64,000 nt of DNA from the NCBI GenBank assembly GCA_019055375.1, contig JAHQIW010003923.1, forward strand, positions 310,001 through 374,000, given 5' to 3'. The first letter of the stretch is position 1. The number at the start of each line of letters is the position of its first letter. The notes under the pieces were generated by a model. That model was given only the letters and a program-made list of their open reading frames with translations, ran no database searches and was not told where the DNA came from. Source of the stretch: Parelaphostrongylus tenuis (Eukaryota > Nematoda > Chromadorea > Rhabditida > Metastrongylidae). Made by a program: the position numbers and the translations under genes. Shown here in pieces: positions 35,245 through 44,538 of the stretch.

Positions 35245-36639
35245 TTTCTCATAAGAATACAACAGAATTAGTGTTTTTGTTTTTTACACATTATGTCTCG
35301 TTCGCTCGTACTATATTACTGTCATTTTTTTGTCTGAACTACCAACAAGCGATGTCGAAGAGCGTATTGACCCTATTTGCACTTCAAGTACCATCATCAA
35401 AACATCTTCCAATCGTCCCTTATACTTTGCTTTTATACCTCAAAATGATTGGGCAATTATTGTCTATAAACCTGTGGCACTGTCGGTGTTTTTTATGACA
35501 TCCTTGATAACGCTGCTTGTTAATATAATATCGCATATGGCTGCAAAAATGATGACGTATGCTGTAATTTTTGAGAGATAATGAACAATATAAGAGAACA
35601 GATTTTATGAGCTACAGCTTTTCCATATCTAATTTCATTAACGGAAAAAGGCCAAAGATTTTGTACACATTTACAGCTTCGGCACCAAAATTTGAGATGA
35701 TTCAACTAAGTAGACTGCTAGATAAGGCCCGCGTAGCAGAGTGCGATCCGACACATTTGTACGAACAGTACTCTTTTCTGTGCTAAAATCATCCTTCATT
35801 ATTGCTTCTCTTAGCTTGTTGAAACCTATATTGGTATGCATTATACATGGTCTTTCTTTGGAAGAAGAAATTTCACTACGAAAGCATGCTTATATTAGCG
35901 ATTTCCCATAGACGCATGAATGCTTTTCCAATTATAACAATATTATAATGAGGTCCTTCTTTCTAGAAGAATAACTGATTTGCAAGGTAGCACATAATCC
36001 GGCGTGAAACATTTTGTTGAAGTACTCTTTTGTCTTCATCAGGGCTCTGCTCGACAATGATATGTGGTGAGGATTACGCTGCTTCTTTATCATTTGCGTT
36101 CATCTGATGTCGTGCTGGAGGTGATAGGATACAGACAATCTGACTTGAGTCTGTAACACAACCTCTAACTTTGAGGTAGCACAAAAAGGTTTTTTTGGAA
36201 AAAACAGGGATTTTTTTACTCATTTGTAATATGGCGGGCGGTCTCACAGTTTTTGTTCTCTCCTAGTATATTGACGTGATATATTACAAGCCATAGCTCA
36301 AAAGTCGGGCTTCAAAATCGGCATTTTGAAAGCTGCATTTGCGTTTTGTTTACCCAAGAAAGACAACTTGCTATGTAAGCATCGATTTGATCGGACTAAG
36401 AGTGCACATGAAGATTACAGAACTCAAGACTCGAACCAAACTTTGCGCATCTCTTGATCACTGAAGTCTGAAACGTTATGGTTCGAGTGCTAAGTATGAG
36501 TTCTTGTGCGACAGGAGTTTGTTTTCTGCAATTCTGTGGTAAGCGTGGTTTCGGTCTGGTCTTGTATCATTTATCTGCCAGTCGTATGAGGAGAGGATTT
36601 CACTGGAAAAAAATCTTCGTCAGACACAATTTGTTTTGC
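35245..36639. other. No gene seen downstream of the P450
   Basis: A+T-rich. A frame at 35330-35581 contains a hydrophobic stretch (IVYKPVALSVFFMTSLITLL) but no family signature and no splice partner. No clear AATAAA cleavage signal was identified immediately after 35244. Confidence 0.35.
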
Positions 36640-37110
36640 TTTTCTTGAGCATTGTCAGCACTTTTTGCCCAGCTCATGAATTAATCGAATCTTCGCACGA
36701 AGCAGGCGCTGACCAGATCCCGTACAAATCCTCAATTCCACTAACCTGTCAAAAGGCAGATTTCTTTGTTTATGAGTTTTGATCAATCTCCGCATGAGTC
36801 ATGCCATTAGGGAACTCCTTGTCCATCATCGGCTTTCTTCATTCTCGAAAAATGAGTTGCCATGGAAGAGAGGTGCCGCGAAAAGGAGTCCTACAAGACG
36901 ATTCCCGTTTTCGTTTAGTCTTCTCATTACGGATTTTCCTGTGTTCATTTTTTCTGGCCGTTCCTAATATAGTGCTGAAGTCTCTAACAACAAATTTGTA
37001 GAAGAACTTTTTGCTGCGCATGGTTGCTTCCAACCTCTTGTAGAATGCGTCTATCTGCTCAAATTGGTGAGTGACAGCTGATGATACCAATTTCTGACGC
37101 GAATCGGAAG
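36640..37110 (-). pseudogene. Second-family LINE endonuclease fragment
   Basis: Minus strand 37090-36839 reads FYKFVVRDFSTILGTARKNE and then TPFRGTSLPWQLIF, a degraded 'VVGDFNAK.G.A...' through 'ARLFHGNSIF' endonuclease segment. 36830-36650 continues with RICTGSGQRLLRAKIRLIHE (SDHRLLRAKIRF-type motif). It matches the relics at 8690 and 10140. Confidence 0.7.
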
Positions 37111-37993
37111 TGAAAGATAGCTAGGCGCAGTGATAGGACATTGTAGCAAATGACTAGGCCCCAAATTTAATGACAAAAATTGTGCTCCATATATGAGTAG
37201 CGTCAACGCAATCGATCGGTTGATCACGAAACTCCTTATCTGATCTACGCCCAGCAGACAATAACCCCACGCTCAGCACACATTCTAGCGGACAAACAAA
37301 TGCGCCGCGTAAGTGAAAGTCGTTCTTTTTTTCTACTACAACGCAGTGTAACGGTCTTTCCAGAAAACAAGCGCTGATTTCAGTGCGGGGAAACTTACGC
37401 TATCGAATGAATACTTATATCGAGAGAACAGTTCTGTCACGCAAGAATTATATGCGTATGTAAAACACTAATCTTTTCTCGACACTGTTGTGAAAAGGCT
37501 ATTTTCAAAAAACGCCTGCGCAATGCAGTAGCCAAAGATTTGAGCTTTCTGATGATTGCACGCACTCTTATGAAGAATTTGTGTCCAGCTATTGGGGTCG
37601 TTTCACCATTTGTGCCCGGATAACATACGGGAACCTATTCATCAAATGTTCTACCAGATAAGTCCTCTGACTTGAAAATTTATCCCTATCTTCACAAATC
37701 ACCATTTGGCTCGTTTAAATAGCGCACACGTGGACGGTAATTCTTGCCGTTTGCGATAGATAACTTTAGTCATACATCTAAGAAACTGAGCGCCATTTGC
37801 AGCCTTTCCAACTGACACAATGCCTCAGCATAATGAGACTGAAGATGAATGAGCTCTCTGGGAAACTTTTCTTTCCTACGGCAACACTACAGCTAATCAA
37901 AGAGTGTTGCTGACTTAACTTTGACAATTTTTCTTGCGCTGTGCCTGACGGATTTATCGTATTGCTGTCGAAAAACAAAGTGTAATAAGTGAA
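37111..37993. other. No gene seen
   Basis: Intergenic DNA between a LINE fragment and the 3' end of the minus-strand CAP gene. Frame 37778-37978 on the minus strand has no recognised motif. Confidence 0.35.
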
Positions 37994-38111
37994 TCAGCGT
38001 TGTTCTTCATTTGATGGGCAAAGCCCGTTCAGTGTGATGCATTCGCTGGCTCTGGGACATTCACTGCACGTTGGACCAATGTTGTAGATGTTCTCTCCGA
38101 CTACATTTACT
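37994..38111 (-). CDS. CAP gene exon 11: C-terminus
   Basis: Acceptor TTCTTTTAG; the first base completes the Arg codon from exon 10. It reads VNVVGENIYNIGPTCSECPR then ASECITLNGLCPSNEEQR and TGA (complement of 37994-37996). It matches the G..IY..G..CS.CP......GLC tail of ASPs. Confidence 0.88.
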
Positions 38112-38172
38112 CTAAAAGAAAAGAAGTCATTGCCTGATATTTTACACATGTATAAAGGCGCCGAGACCTCAC

Positions 38173-38258
38173 CGATCCTCGTACATGCATGAGGTAAAGT
38201 AGAAGTCATCGCATTTATGAGTTGCACAGCCCACTTTTGTGTTTGTTCCCCATATGAC
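38173..38258 (-). CDS. CAP gene exon 10: W.TT.K.GC
   Basis: Acceptor TTTTGCAG, then VIWGTNTKVGCATHKCDDFY ending CMYEDR, GTGAGG donor. It contains the CAP motif W..T..[VI]GC. The preceding GHYTQ portion is degenerate here (VDTVTK at the end of exon 9). Confidence 0.88.
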
Positions 38259-38477
38259 CTGCAAAAGATAAGATCTGCATGATGAGCAGCTTAATTTCTT
38301 GTGTAAATTGTTGATGTATTCATTTTTGGTTGATAAACAAAGCACACCACACATCCAGAGTACATTAGTAGCTTCCGAGATTTAAAAATAGTGGGCTACT
38401 AAGGCGTGGAAGCTTCTGCCGCGAGTATATTGAATAATGACAAAGCAAAGACTATTTCAGATTGTGATGAAGCAAAC

Positions 38478-38588
38478 CTTGGTAACAGTGTCGACCTTAT
38501 TGCTCTCGTATTCGCTGACTCTACGTGTGAATATCATGTCTGAAGGAATACCGTAGTCTTTGAGTTCTCCTGCCCAATTTTGAATTAC
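38478..38588 (-). CDS. CAP gene exon 9
   Basis: Acceptor TATCACAG, then 37 codons starting VIQNWAGELKDYGIP and ending NKVDTVTK, with a GTTTGC donor. It aligns with the 'A...W..EL..YG......F' stretch of ASPs. The frame is intact. Confidence 0.85.
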
Positions 38589-38668
38589 CTGTGATACAGA
38601 TAGATTGAAAGAATTCTTTTGTAAAAGTTCACACTTTCTTTATCAGTGCATTCGGTCTCTTAACTGAC

Positions 38669-38824
38669 ACTTTGAAGAATGAGCGATTCGTTACGCAGAA
38701 TTGATCCCAGTTCGTAAACGTGGATGTTTTCTTTATAGCCAGGTCTACAAGCTTCTGAAGATAGTTGTCTGTCGCACAATTTAACGTGATTAAGGGCATA
38801 TTGCTCAGCAATGCAATCATATTC
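38669..38824 (-). CDS. CAP gene exon 8: YDC..AE helix
   Basis: Acceptor TATTCAG, then 52 codons EYDCIAEQYALNHVKLCDRQ ... RPGYKENIHVYELG ... NESLILQS. E.DC...A......C and GYKENIH are CAP-domain hallmarks, the latter holding the conserved His/Glu cleft area. The donor is GTCAGT. Confidence 0.85.
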
Positions 38825-38892
38825 CTGAATACTGTGAATTAGATCTGAGGCCGTGGAAATAAAACGTTCATTCAGAAATCACTGCAGCATAC

Positions 38893-38975
38893 CAACAAAT
38901 TCATGCGTGAAGACAATGGCACAGTCATTCCTGAGAACTCGCCGTTCACTGCTAACCCTCTTGCGACCAGCGATC
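38893..38975 (-). pseudogene. CAP gene exon 7, one extra base
   Basis: SLVARGLAVNG continues LEEHNEFR, but the conserved MTVPLSSRMNLL (P..S.M..L before YDC) is in the next frame. A single extra G in GGCGGAG near 38940 explains both this and the 83-bp length (82 expected). Assembly error or true pseudogenisation cannot be told apart here. Confidence 0.75.
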
Positions 38976-39089
38976 TGAAACATTTTTTCCTTCAATGCAG
39001 AAACACTTTGCTCGTTCAATCTTCGTTTGATTTTCTATATTCCTTATCAAATGCATCGAATTGTTCTTAATGTTTGTAAAATAAGGCAC

Positions 39090-39410
39090 CTGAACTCGTT
39101 ATGCTCTTCTAATGCAGTTTTTCTGAACGCAGCATCAAACGCTGTAGAGCAGCTCGTGGAAACTGCCGCTGTCGTCGACGGATCATTCGACACTGTGGTC
39201 CACTCTTCTTCCGGTGTTGTTGTCCATTCTTCACCTGGTGTTGTTGTCCACTTCTCATGCGGTGTTGTACCCGTCATGACCATTGTAGTCGGCCTCGAAG
39301 CGTTTACACAAAGAGCAGATTCGCAATATGCTGGAGAAAATGCAACACATTCTTCATCATATTGACATGGGTTTCCCGTAGTATACAACAGGATCCTAGC
39401 TTCCACATTG
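39090..39410 (-). CDS. CAP gene exon 6: domain 1 end, Thr/Trp hinge, domain 2 start
   Basis: 106 codons in one frame. First comes a cysteine-rich tail (LLYTTGNPCQYDEECVAF, YCESALC). Then a hinge of EEWTTTP-like units (HEKWTTTP, GEEWTTTP, EEEWTTV) that is Thr/Ser-rich and likely O-glycosylated. Then AFRKTALEEHNEFR, the start of domain 2 (CAP motif HN..R). Phase matches both neighbours. Confidence 0.88.
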
Positions 39411-39465
39411 CTGAAATAACGTTGTGAGCGATCTTGTCGTTTTGTTCAAATTTTATGCTACTCAC

Positions 39466-39551
39466 GGTTGCGAGAAAACACACGCAGCAGCTGCGCGATT
39501 ACCACACATACTGCTTGAGCACCCAACAGCATTTGTTGTAGCACGAATCAG
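39466..39551 (-). CDS. CAP gene exon 5: ATTNAVGC motif
   Basis: LIRATTNAVGCSSSMCGNRA then AAACVFSQ, GTGAGT donor. It carries the CAP signature [TN]...GC and the cysteines of the strand that follows. A degenerate copy (NGVDCTSSMCDGRAANACVF) is at 42615-42720. Confidence 0.8.
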
Positions 39552-39639
39552 CTAAAGGTAGAGATTTTTAGTTATGTTGGTGATGAAACATTTATACGCA
39601 GCAAACTAACGTTAGCAAAACTAAGCAAAGTCGGATTAC

Positions 39640-39749
39640 CATTAAAGATATTGTCAGCTGGCCAATTGACGTTCTTTATATCTATCCAGTGCAGGATAGC
39701 TGATTCAAGAGAATGATTGAGAATGAAGTCAGGTGTGCCAGGTTTGTAA
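39640..39749 (-). CDS. CAP gene exon 4
   Basis: Acceptor GCTCTTAG, then YKPGTPDFILNHSLESAILH followed by WIDIKNVNWPADNIFNG. It corresponds to the helix (A...W) preceding the TT..GC motif. The GT used here gives a phase that does not fit exon 5. Paralogs suggest the ancestral donor lay about 10 bases further (CCGAC|GTAGC), mutated here to CCGACTTTGC. Confidence 0.7.
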
Positions 39750-39848
39750 CTAAGAGCACTTGTAATTATGGGATTTTCAGAAGAAACATGAATTTTGAAA
39801 CGGTAGAATTTATACTAGCATTGATATTCTATGGATTTCAGAACTCAC

Positions 39849-39961
39849 AGCCGGTAATTCTGTCCATGTGCAGCCGAGACCGGTAATGGATTTTCAGGGC
39901 AGTTCAGTAATGCTCTCTCAGCTATTGTCTCCAGAATGCAGTCCCATCTCTTCAACATACA
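39849..39961 (-). CDS. CAP gene exon 3
   Basis: Acceptor CAATAG, then MLKRWDCILETIAERALLNC and PENPLPVSAAHGQNYR, GTGAGT donor. The WDC and GQNYR elements are typical of CAP domain 1 in ASPs. The same exon is frameshifted in the paralog at about 43000-43100. Confidence 0.8.
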
Positions 39962-40111
39962 CTATTGAGTAGATAATCGCTCGCACTCAATGCAATTTTG
40001 GTTTCTTTACTGGCGCATTTTAGAAGTTGTTGAGTGTTCAGATTATGATGCGATCATGTTGAAAAGTCAAAATGTAGAGAAATTTCCTATTTTATGAATT
40101 ATTACTATTGC

Positions 40112-40248
40112 TTCCATGTCAGATGCAGGTGGAAAGAGGTCCTTGGCTTGAAAGTCTCCCGAAGCTACTCGCGAGCGAATAAGGTTGATCAATTTCAAAA
40201 CTCCATGTCTAGTCTGATCGTTGATTGTCTTTCCGTGGCAGTTGAATG
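40112..40248 (-). CDS. CAP gene exon 2: domain 1 N-terminus
   Basis: Reads FNCHGKTINDQTRHGVLKLI then NLIRSRVASGDFQAKDLFPP ending ASDM. This is the first helix region of a CAP domain (the HN..R...A.G equivalent). The end is uncertain: GACATG is followed by GAAGCA instead of GT; a GC donor after GAA would keep phase 0. Confidence 0.75.
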
Positions 40249-40453
40249 CTTAAACAGTTAACAAATAGTTCAGTCAATCTCTTGTAATAGTATGAATACA
40301 ACGACAGTGATAAGTCCGGTATCCTGGAATTTTTTAAAATTTAGAACACCTACGTTTCTCATATCCACCACTGAAATGACCAGGTTGAAACAACTGAAAT
40401 AAATTGCATGAATTTGTCAAAATATTTGGAGATCGAGTAAAGCTAACATACAC

Positions 40454-40493
40454 TTATCGTTCCACAAAGCACCAGCAGTGGAAAATGGAGCAT
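40454..40493 (-). CDS. CAP gene exon 1: signal peptide start
   Basis: The ATG (complement of 40491-40493) gives MLHFPLLVLCGTI, a short hydrophobic leader, with a GTGTATG donor. It splices in phase to the F-N-C-H-G-K start of exon 2. The paralogous exon at about 62167-62206 reads MLHYTLLVVCETI, supporting the start. Confidence 0.7.
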
Positions 40494-42300
40494 TTTGGAA
40501 AGTATGCGGTGTCCCATACTGCTCAGTGCTCCTTTTAAGCCGAATTGATGTTGTAACTCCCCTTAGTAACCGTTAAATCATAATATAAATATTTTGTCTA
40601 CAGTGTAGGCCCACTAATTTATGAGTGTGTGCTGCATTAAGCAGTTATTCATGAGATTTTTTTCCATATTTTCTATCACGACTACACCAATCTATTCATA
40701 ATAAGCGGATTGATACATCGATGAATAATTCTGTTCTCTGCTTTATAGTGGTTGGATCAGAACAGGAATAATCTGTTTCTAATGTAAATCGAGTTAAATT
40801 TGAATTCTACTGCATTAATCAGTCATCCACGTGGTTTAGTCCACTGTTTACAACCATTACTAAATGACACTCTCCATAATAAAATGATTAACGATTCAAA
40901 AGAGCCATCTGGTTCCTTGTCAACAGTTCAGTGCGGTTTCTGACTGTAGCAACTGTGTAGTCAATGGTTGTAAGAGCTTTCATGTCGCTTTTCGTATTTG
41001 CTGTAAGATTTTCAAAATAGTCGTTGAACAGTGCCGATAAATCATTCATCATTCAGTCGTAGTATTTATTTCCTTGATATGAACGCAGCCATCGTGAACG
41101 TGCGGTTTTTCTAAAAGTCGGAAAATCGGTGAAGAATTTTTGCGTAGAATGTTATTCTGAAGCTTGTCCTCTCTCAGTCTATTGAGCCTAGTACTTGAAT
41201 TTCAGGGAGGCTAATTGTGGTAAAGTTTCTCGAGCAAACATTCTAAAGACTATAGAATGGAAGACCTCGTTTTAAAACTTTTTCGAAAATTTTTTCTTGC
41301 AATTCTACTAATCTGTTCACTTATTTGCTTTCAAATTTGACGCGATGGTTTATGTTGCTTGTGCGAAAAACGTTTATGCCCAGAACGAAGTCAGAAAAAA
41401 TTGGCCTGCAAATAGACCAATATAAGCCAACAGCATATTTTGTTATTTAAGAATGGATTCGCGTAGTAAAATTACATGATGGAATTCTGCATTCTTTTAA
41501 TGAAAACTACTTACTATTTCAAGAGTACAGTCTTCGCAATGAACCACTGAGACTATTGCTAGAGATGCCTACATAAAATGTTTTTTTGGAAATCGGTTAA
41601 ATTAGGTTGCGACTTGCGTTTTGCGCGCCACATCGCAGCTATTCCAATAGAATTCCGAACAGCAATCCGACTTGTGTGCAAACATTGAAAAACAGAGCTT
41701 ACGTCTATACTTCAATGCTCAATTGATTTGTTTCGGGAAAATCTCGTAACCTGTTTACAAATTCTCTATCTGAACAGTGATCTGCTTGTCAGACCAGATT
41801 TGCCAAAAACGCTGAAAATCTTGCTTCAGTATATTAGGCTATGGAAGTTACGCTTCAAATTGAAGATCGAAACGCCGAAATATAGTACTAAAATTCAATT
41901 TTGGCTCTTGTATAGCCCGATACACGTGTTTCGCCCTTACAGACCCGTCAGTCGGGCAGAACCCGTAGTCTTTCGATATTTTTTATAGTCAGTTCTCTCG
42001 GGAGCTCTGCTCCCTCACAGAGAGTCATCGAAGACGAAAGTTTCACACTCTATGTCACCTAACACAGAGTGTTTGCGCAATCGATTGCTCTTTGGCTGGT
42101 ATTTTTATCGTATTATACCTTTATTTCGAGTGCTTTATCGAGACCACGCTCAAATTTCAGTATATAATTTCATTATTATCTGAGCCAACTTGTCATGTGG
42201 TCTAATAAGGGCTCTTGTACAGCCCCATACACGTGTTTCGTCCTAACAGGCTAAAAAAAGATTTATTGGCAGGAAAATTGAAAGAGGACATACGCATGCA
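40494..42300 (-). repeat. CAP-gene upstream region, duplicated at 62207-64000
   Basis: Nearly collinear with 62207-64000 by eye, including the ends CTAAAAAAAGATTTATTG and GGACATACGCATGCAGCAAT. One block of about 110 bp (40797-40915) is absent from the other copy. Near 41905-42250 a segment of about 65-70 bp (CTTGTACAGCCCCATACACG) occurs twice. The promoter, if any, of the CAP gene lies in the part next to 40494; no motif can be assigned. Confidence 0.75.
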
Positions 42301-42589
42301 GCAATGTGCAAATGTGTCAGGTCACTAGTCCCAATTCAAACCAAGTTTCAATTTCTCTAGAAAAGCAAAAACCGAGGATGTGCATTTGGTGAAGTCAAGG
42401 CGAAACAAAACACGAACACATTCCAATCAGGAACTTTATATCCTTTATCAGAAAGAAAACACTTAGATTGAATATAAACAGATGAGAATGGGTATGTTAT
42501 TCTAATCAGCTTGCTATAGTTGAGTTCAATCCATTCAAAACAGTAGATTTTACAAAACAGTCAACGCTGAAAAAATGCCGCACGCGCTC
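42301..42589. other. No gene seen
   Basis: Spacer between the upstream repeat and the CAP pseudogene. The sequence that follows 42300 continues a region whose duplicate lies beyond the end of this window. Confidence 0.35.
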
Positions 42590-43400
42590 TTGTTGTTTTG
42601 CTCAAAATTTATACTACTCGCTCCTGCGAGAAAACACACGCATTAGCTGCACGACCATCACACATACTGCTGGTGCAATCAACACCATTTGTTTTTGCAC
42701 GAAAGGTTCAGATTCTTAGTCATGTTGATGATGAAACATTCATGCGAAGCAAACTAACGTTAGCATAACTAAGCTACGTCGGATTTCCATTGAAGATATT
42801 GTTCCCTGGTCAGTTGGCGTTCTTTATATCTATCCACTGCAAGATGGTTGATTCAATAGAATGACTGAGAATGAAGCCAGATGTGCCAGGTTTGAAACTA
42901 AAAGCACTTGTGAGCATGAAACCTGTAGAGGAAGCATGAATTTCAAGAAGGTAGAAGTTTTCTCACTAATATTCGATGCATTTTCAGAACTCACATTTGA
43001 TAATTCAGTCCATTTGTACCCGTAACTGGTAATCAATCTCCAGAGCAGTTCGGTACTGCTCGCTCAGCTATTGTCTCCAATCACAATTCCATCTCCTCAA
43101 CATACAGCATTCAGCAGATAATCGCTCACATTCAATGCAATCTCGACTTTTTTGTTGACGCAGTTTGAAAGTTGTTGAACGTTCAGATTATGACAAGATC
43201 ATGCTGAAAAGCCAAGATGTAGGAAAATTTTCCATCAATAAGTTCCTGTCATTGCCTACATGCCAGATGCAGACGGGAAACGGTTCTTGACTTAAATTTC
43301 TCCCAACGTACCTTCCCAATACGATTGATTGAATTCAGAACTCCCTGTCTAATTTGATCGGTGGTGCTCATTCCATTTTAGCCAAATACTTAAACAAAAG
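42590..43400 (-). pseudogene. CAP-domain pseudogene B (domain 1 remnant)
   Basis: Collinear with CAP gene exons 5 to 2. 42615-42720 is the exon-5 equivalent (GVDCTSSMCDGRAANACVF) with a ruined donor. 42780-42900 is exon 4 (WID-like, with CCGACGTAGC donor). 43000-43110 is exon 3, frameshifted. 43270-43400 is exon 2, with DQIRQGVLNSIN recognisable. It has no signal exon, no domain 2 and several frame breaks. It is the middle member of a three-copy minus-strand array. Confidence 0.75.
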
Positions 43401-44538
43401 ACGAACCGGAATGGGTAAGAAGCGCGTTCAACTCCCTCCGATGTTGAAAGTTTTGAATATCACTCAACATCATTTAAAATGTAGTTTTAACGGCATATCA
43501 CTACTTATAAAGTGGTTAAATAAGGAATACCTGTCGATGGCGATGTTTTATGTAATTCTGGGGAGAGAAGTGACAGTTGATGTTTGGGTTTTATGTTATG
43601 TTCTTTGTCTTTGTAGTTTTTGTAGATATGGGTTTGCCTTCCAAGAGAGTTTTTGAGGGGTCTGCTTACCAATCTTAGACACACACTTTTCTTGACCTAT
43701 ACGTTTCTGGTTTTTTCCATACTGTTAAGGTGGGATTTATTGGGTACCTTCACGCATTCTTAGGTTTTTAGGCCATGGACTTGGCGCTAGTGGCGAGTTG
43801 TGCTCTCATAAATTTTTCAAGCAATTTTTATAATTCTCAGTACAAGATCCCCGCCAAAACCATCCGTTAGATAGCCTAATCCGATGCCTAAGCCCATTCC
43901 TATGCCTAAACCTAACTCTGAGCACAAGCTCGTCTACAAGCCGAGGTCTAAGCTAAGCCCGTCTTAAGCCGAGGCATGTGCCGACGAGAGCACCGCTCTC
44001 CACAAGTCCATGGTCTTTAAGTGGTTACTTGGCTTTTTTTGTAATCCAGCTGTTTCATCACTGGACTGTGTTTATCGGGCGACATGAAGGTGAAGTCTTC
44101 GTTGTTTACCTATTCGGCGATAACTGTGATTTTCAAAAGTTCGATGGAATTACAAGCGGTTGTATTTCGTATAGTGGTGGTTTCTTGTCAGGAATAACCA
44201 AAGCTAGTTTGGCACTGGTTCGTCACTTGCTTTGTTCTAGAAGAAGTTCTTTCTTTCTAGATTTCAAGCGCGAAAATCTTAGAAGTACACATTCAACATT
44301 ATTGAGTGATCTGCGAAGTTCTAAAGTCGGAAAGAATCCAAACCCGCATTTCATCTGTTCCGGGAGAATATGCCAACCATGCAACCACCGGCGTTCGTTC
44401 TGCCATCGATACAACTGTACGGCAGTAAGAGTGGTGGCAGAACGGGAGTCGATAGTGAAATGCTTAGCACGCTCTCTCGGAAGGTGTTGCACATCACTCA
44501 AGATCACTGGATATATTTGCAGCATCCACCACCGCTAT
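43401..44538 (+). other. Unassigned region with a 217-codon open frame
   Basis: Frame 43978-44631 is long for this A+T-rich background but shows no recognised domain, has a late start in low-complexity surroundings, and its end runs into the 3' end of LINE copy 2. The minus strand of the same stretch is also open (44223-44525). 43840-43975 holds a degenerate CCTAAGCC/CCTATGCC repeat. I cannot assign a function. Confidence 0.25.

Larger units (their letters stand above)
37994..40493 (-). pseudogene. Two-domain CAP/SCP (ASP-like) secreted protein gene, one apparent frameshift
   Basis: CAP-superfamily secreted proteins (venom-allergen/ASP-like) are cysteine-rich extracellular proteins, abundant in strongylid secretions; no enzymatic role is claimed. 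Eleven exons were found: signal peptide (40454-40493); CAP domain 1 (about 40112-40248, 39849-39961, 39640-39749, 39466-39551); domain 1 end, Thr/Trp hinge and start of domain 2 (39090-39410); CAP domain 2 (38893-38975, 38669-38824, 38478-38588, 38173-38258, 37994-38111). About 450 residues are implied, close to known double-domain ASPs. Landmarks: SRVASGDFQAKDLFPPASDM, ATTNAVGCSSSMCGN, EEWTTTP repeats, LEEHNEFR, VIWGTNTKVGC, TCSECP. One extra G in 38893-38975 shifts the frame. The donors of exons 2 and 4 are non-canonical or uncertain, so function is doubtful, yet most exons are intact. Confidence 0.85.
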
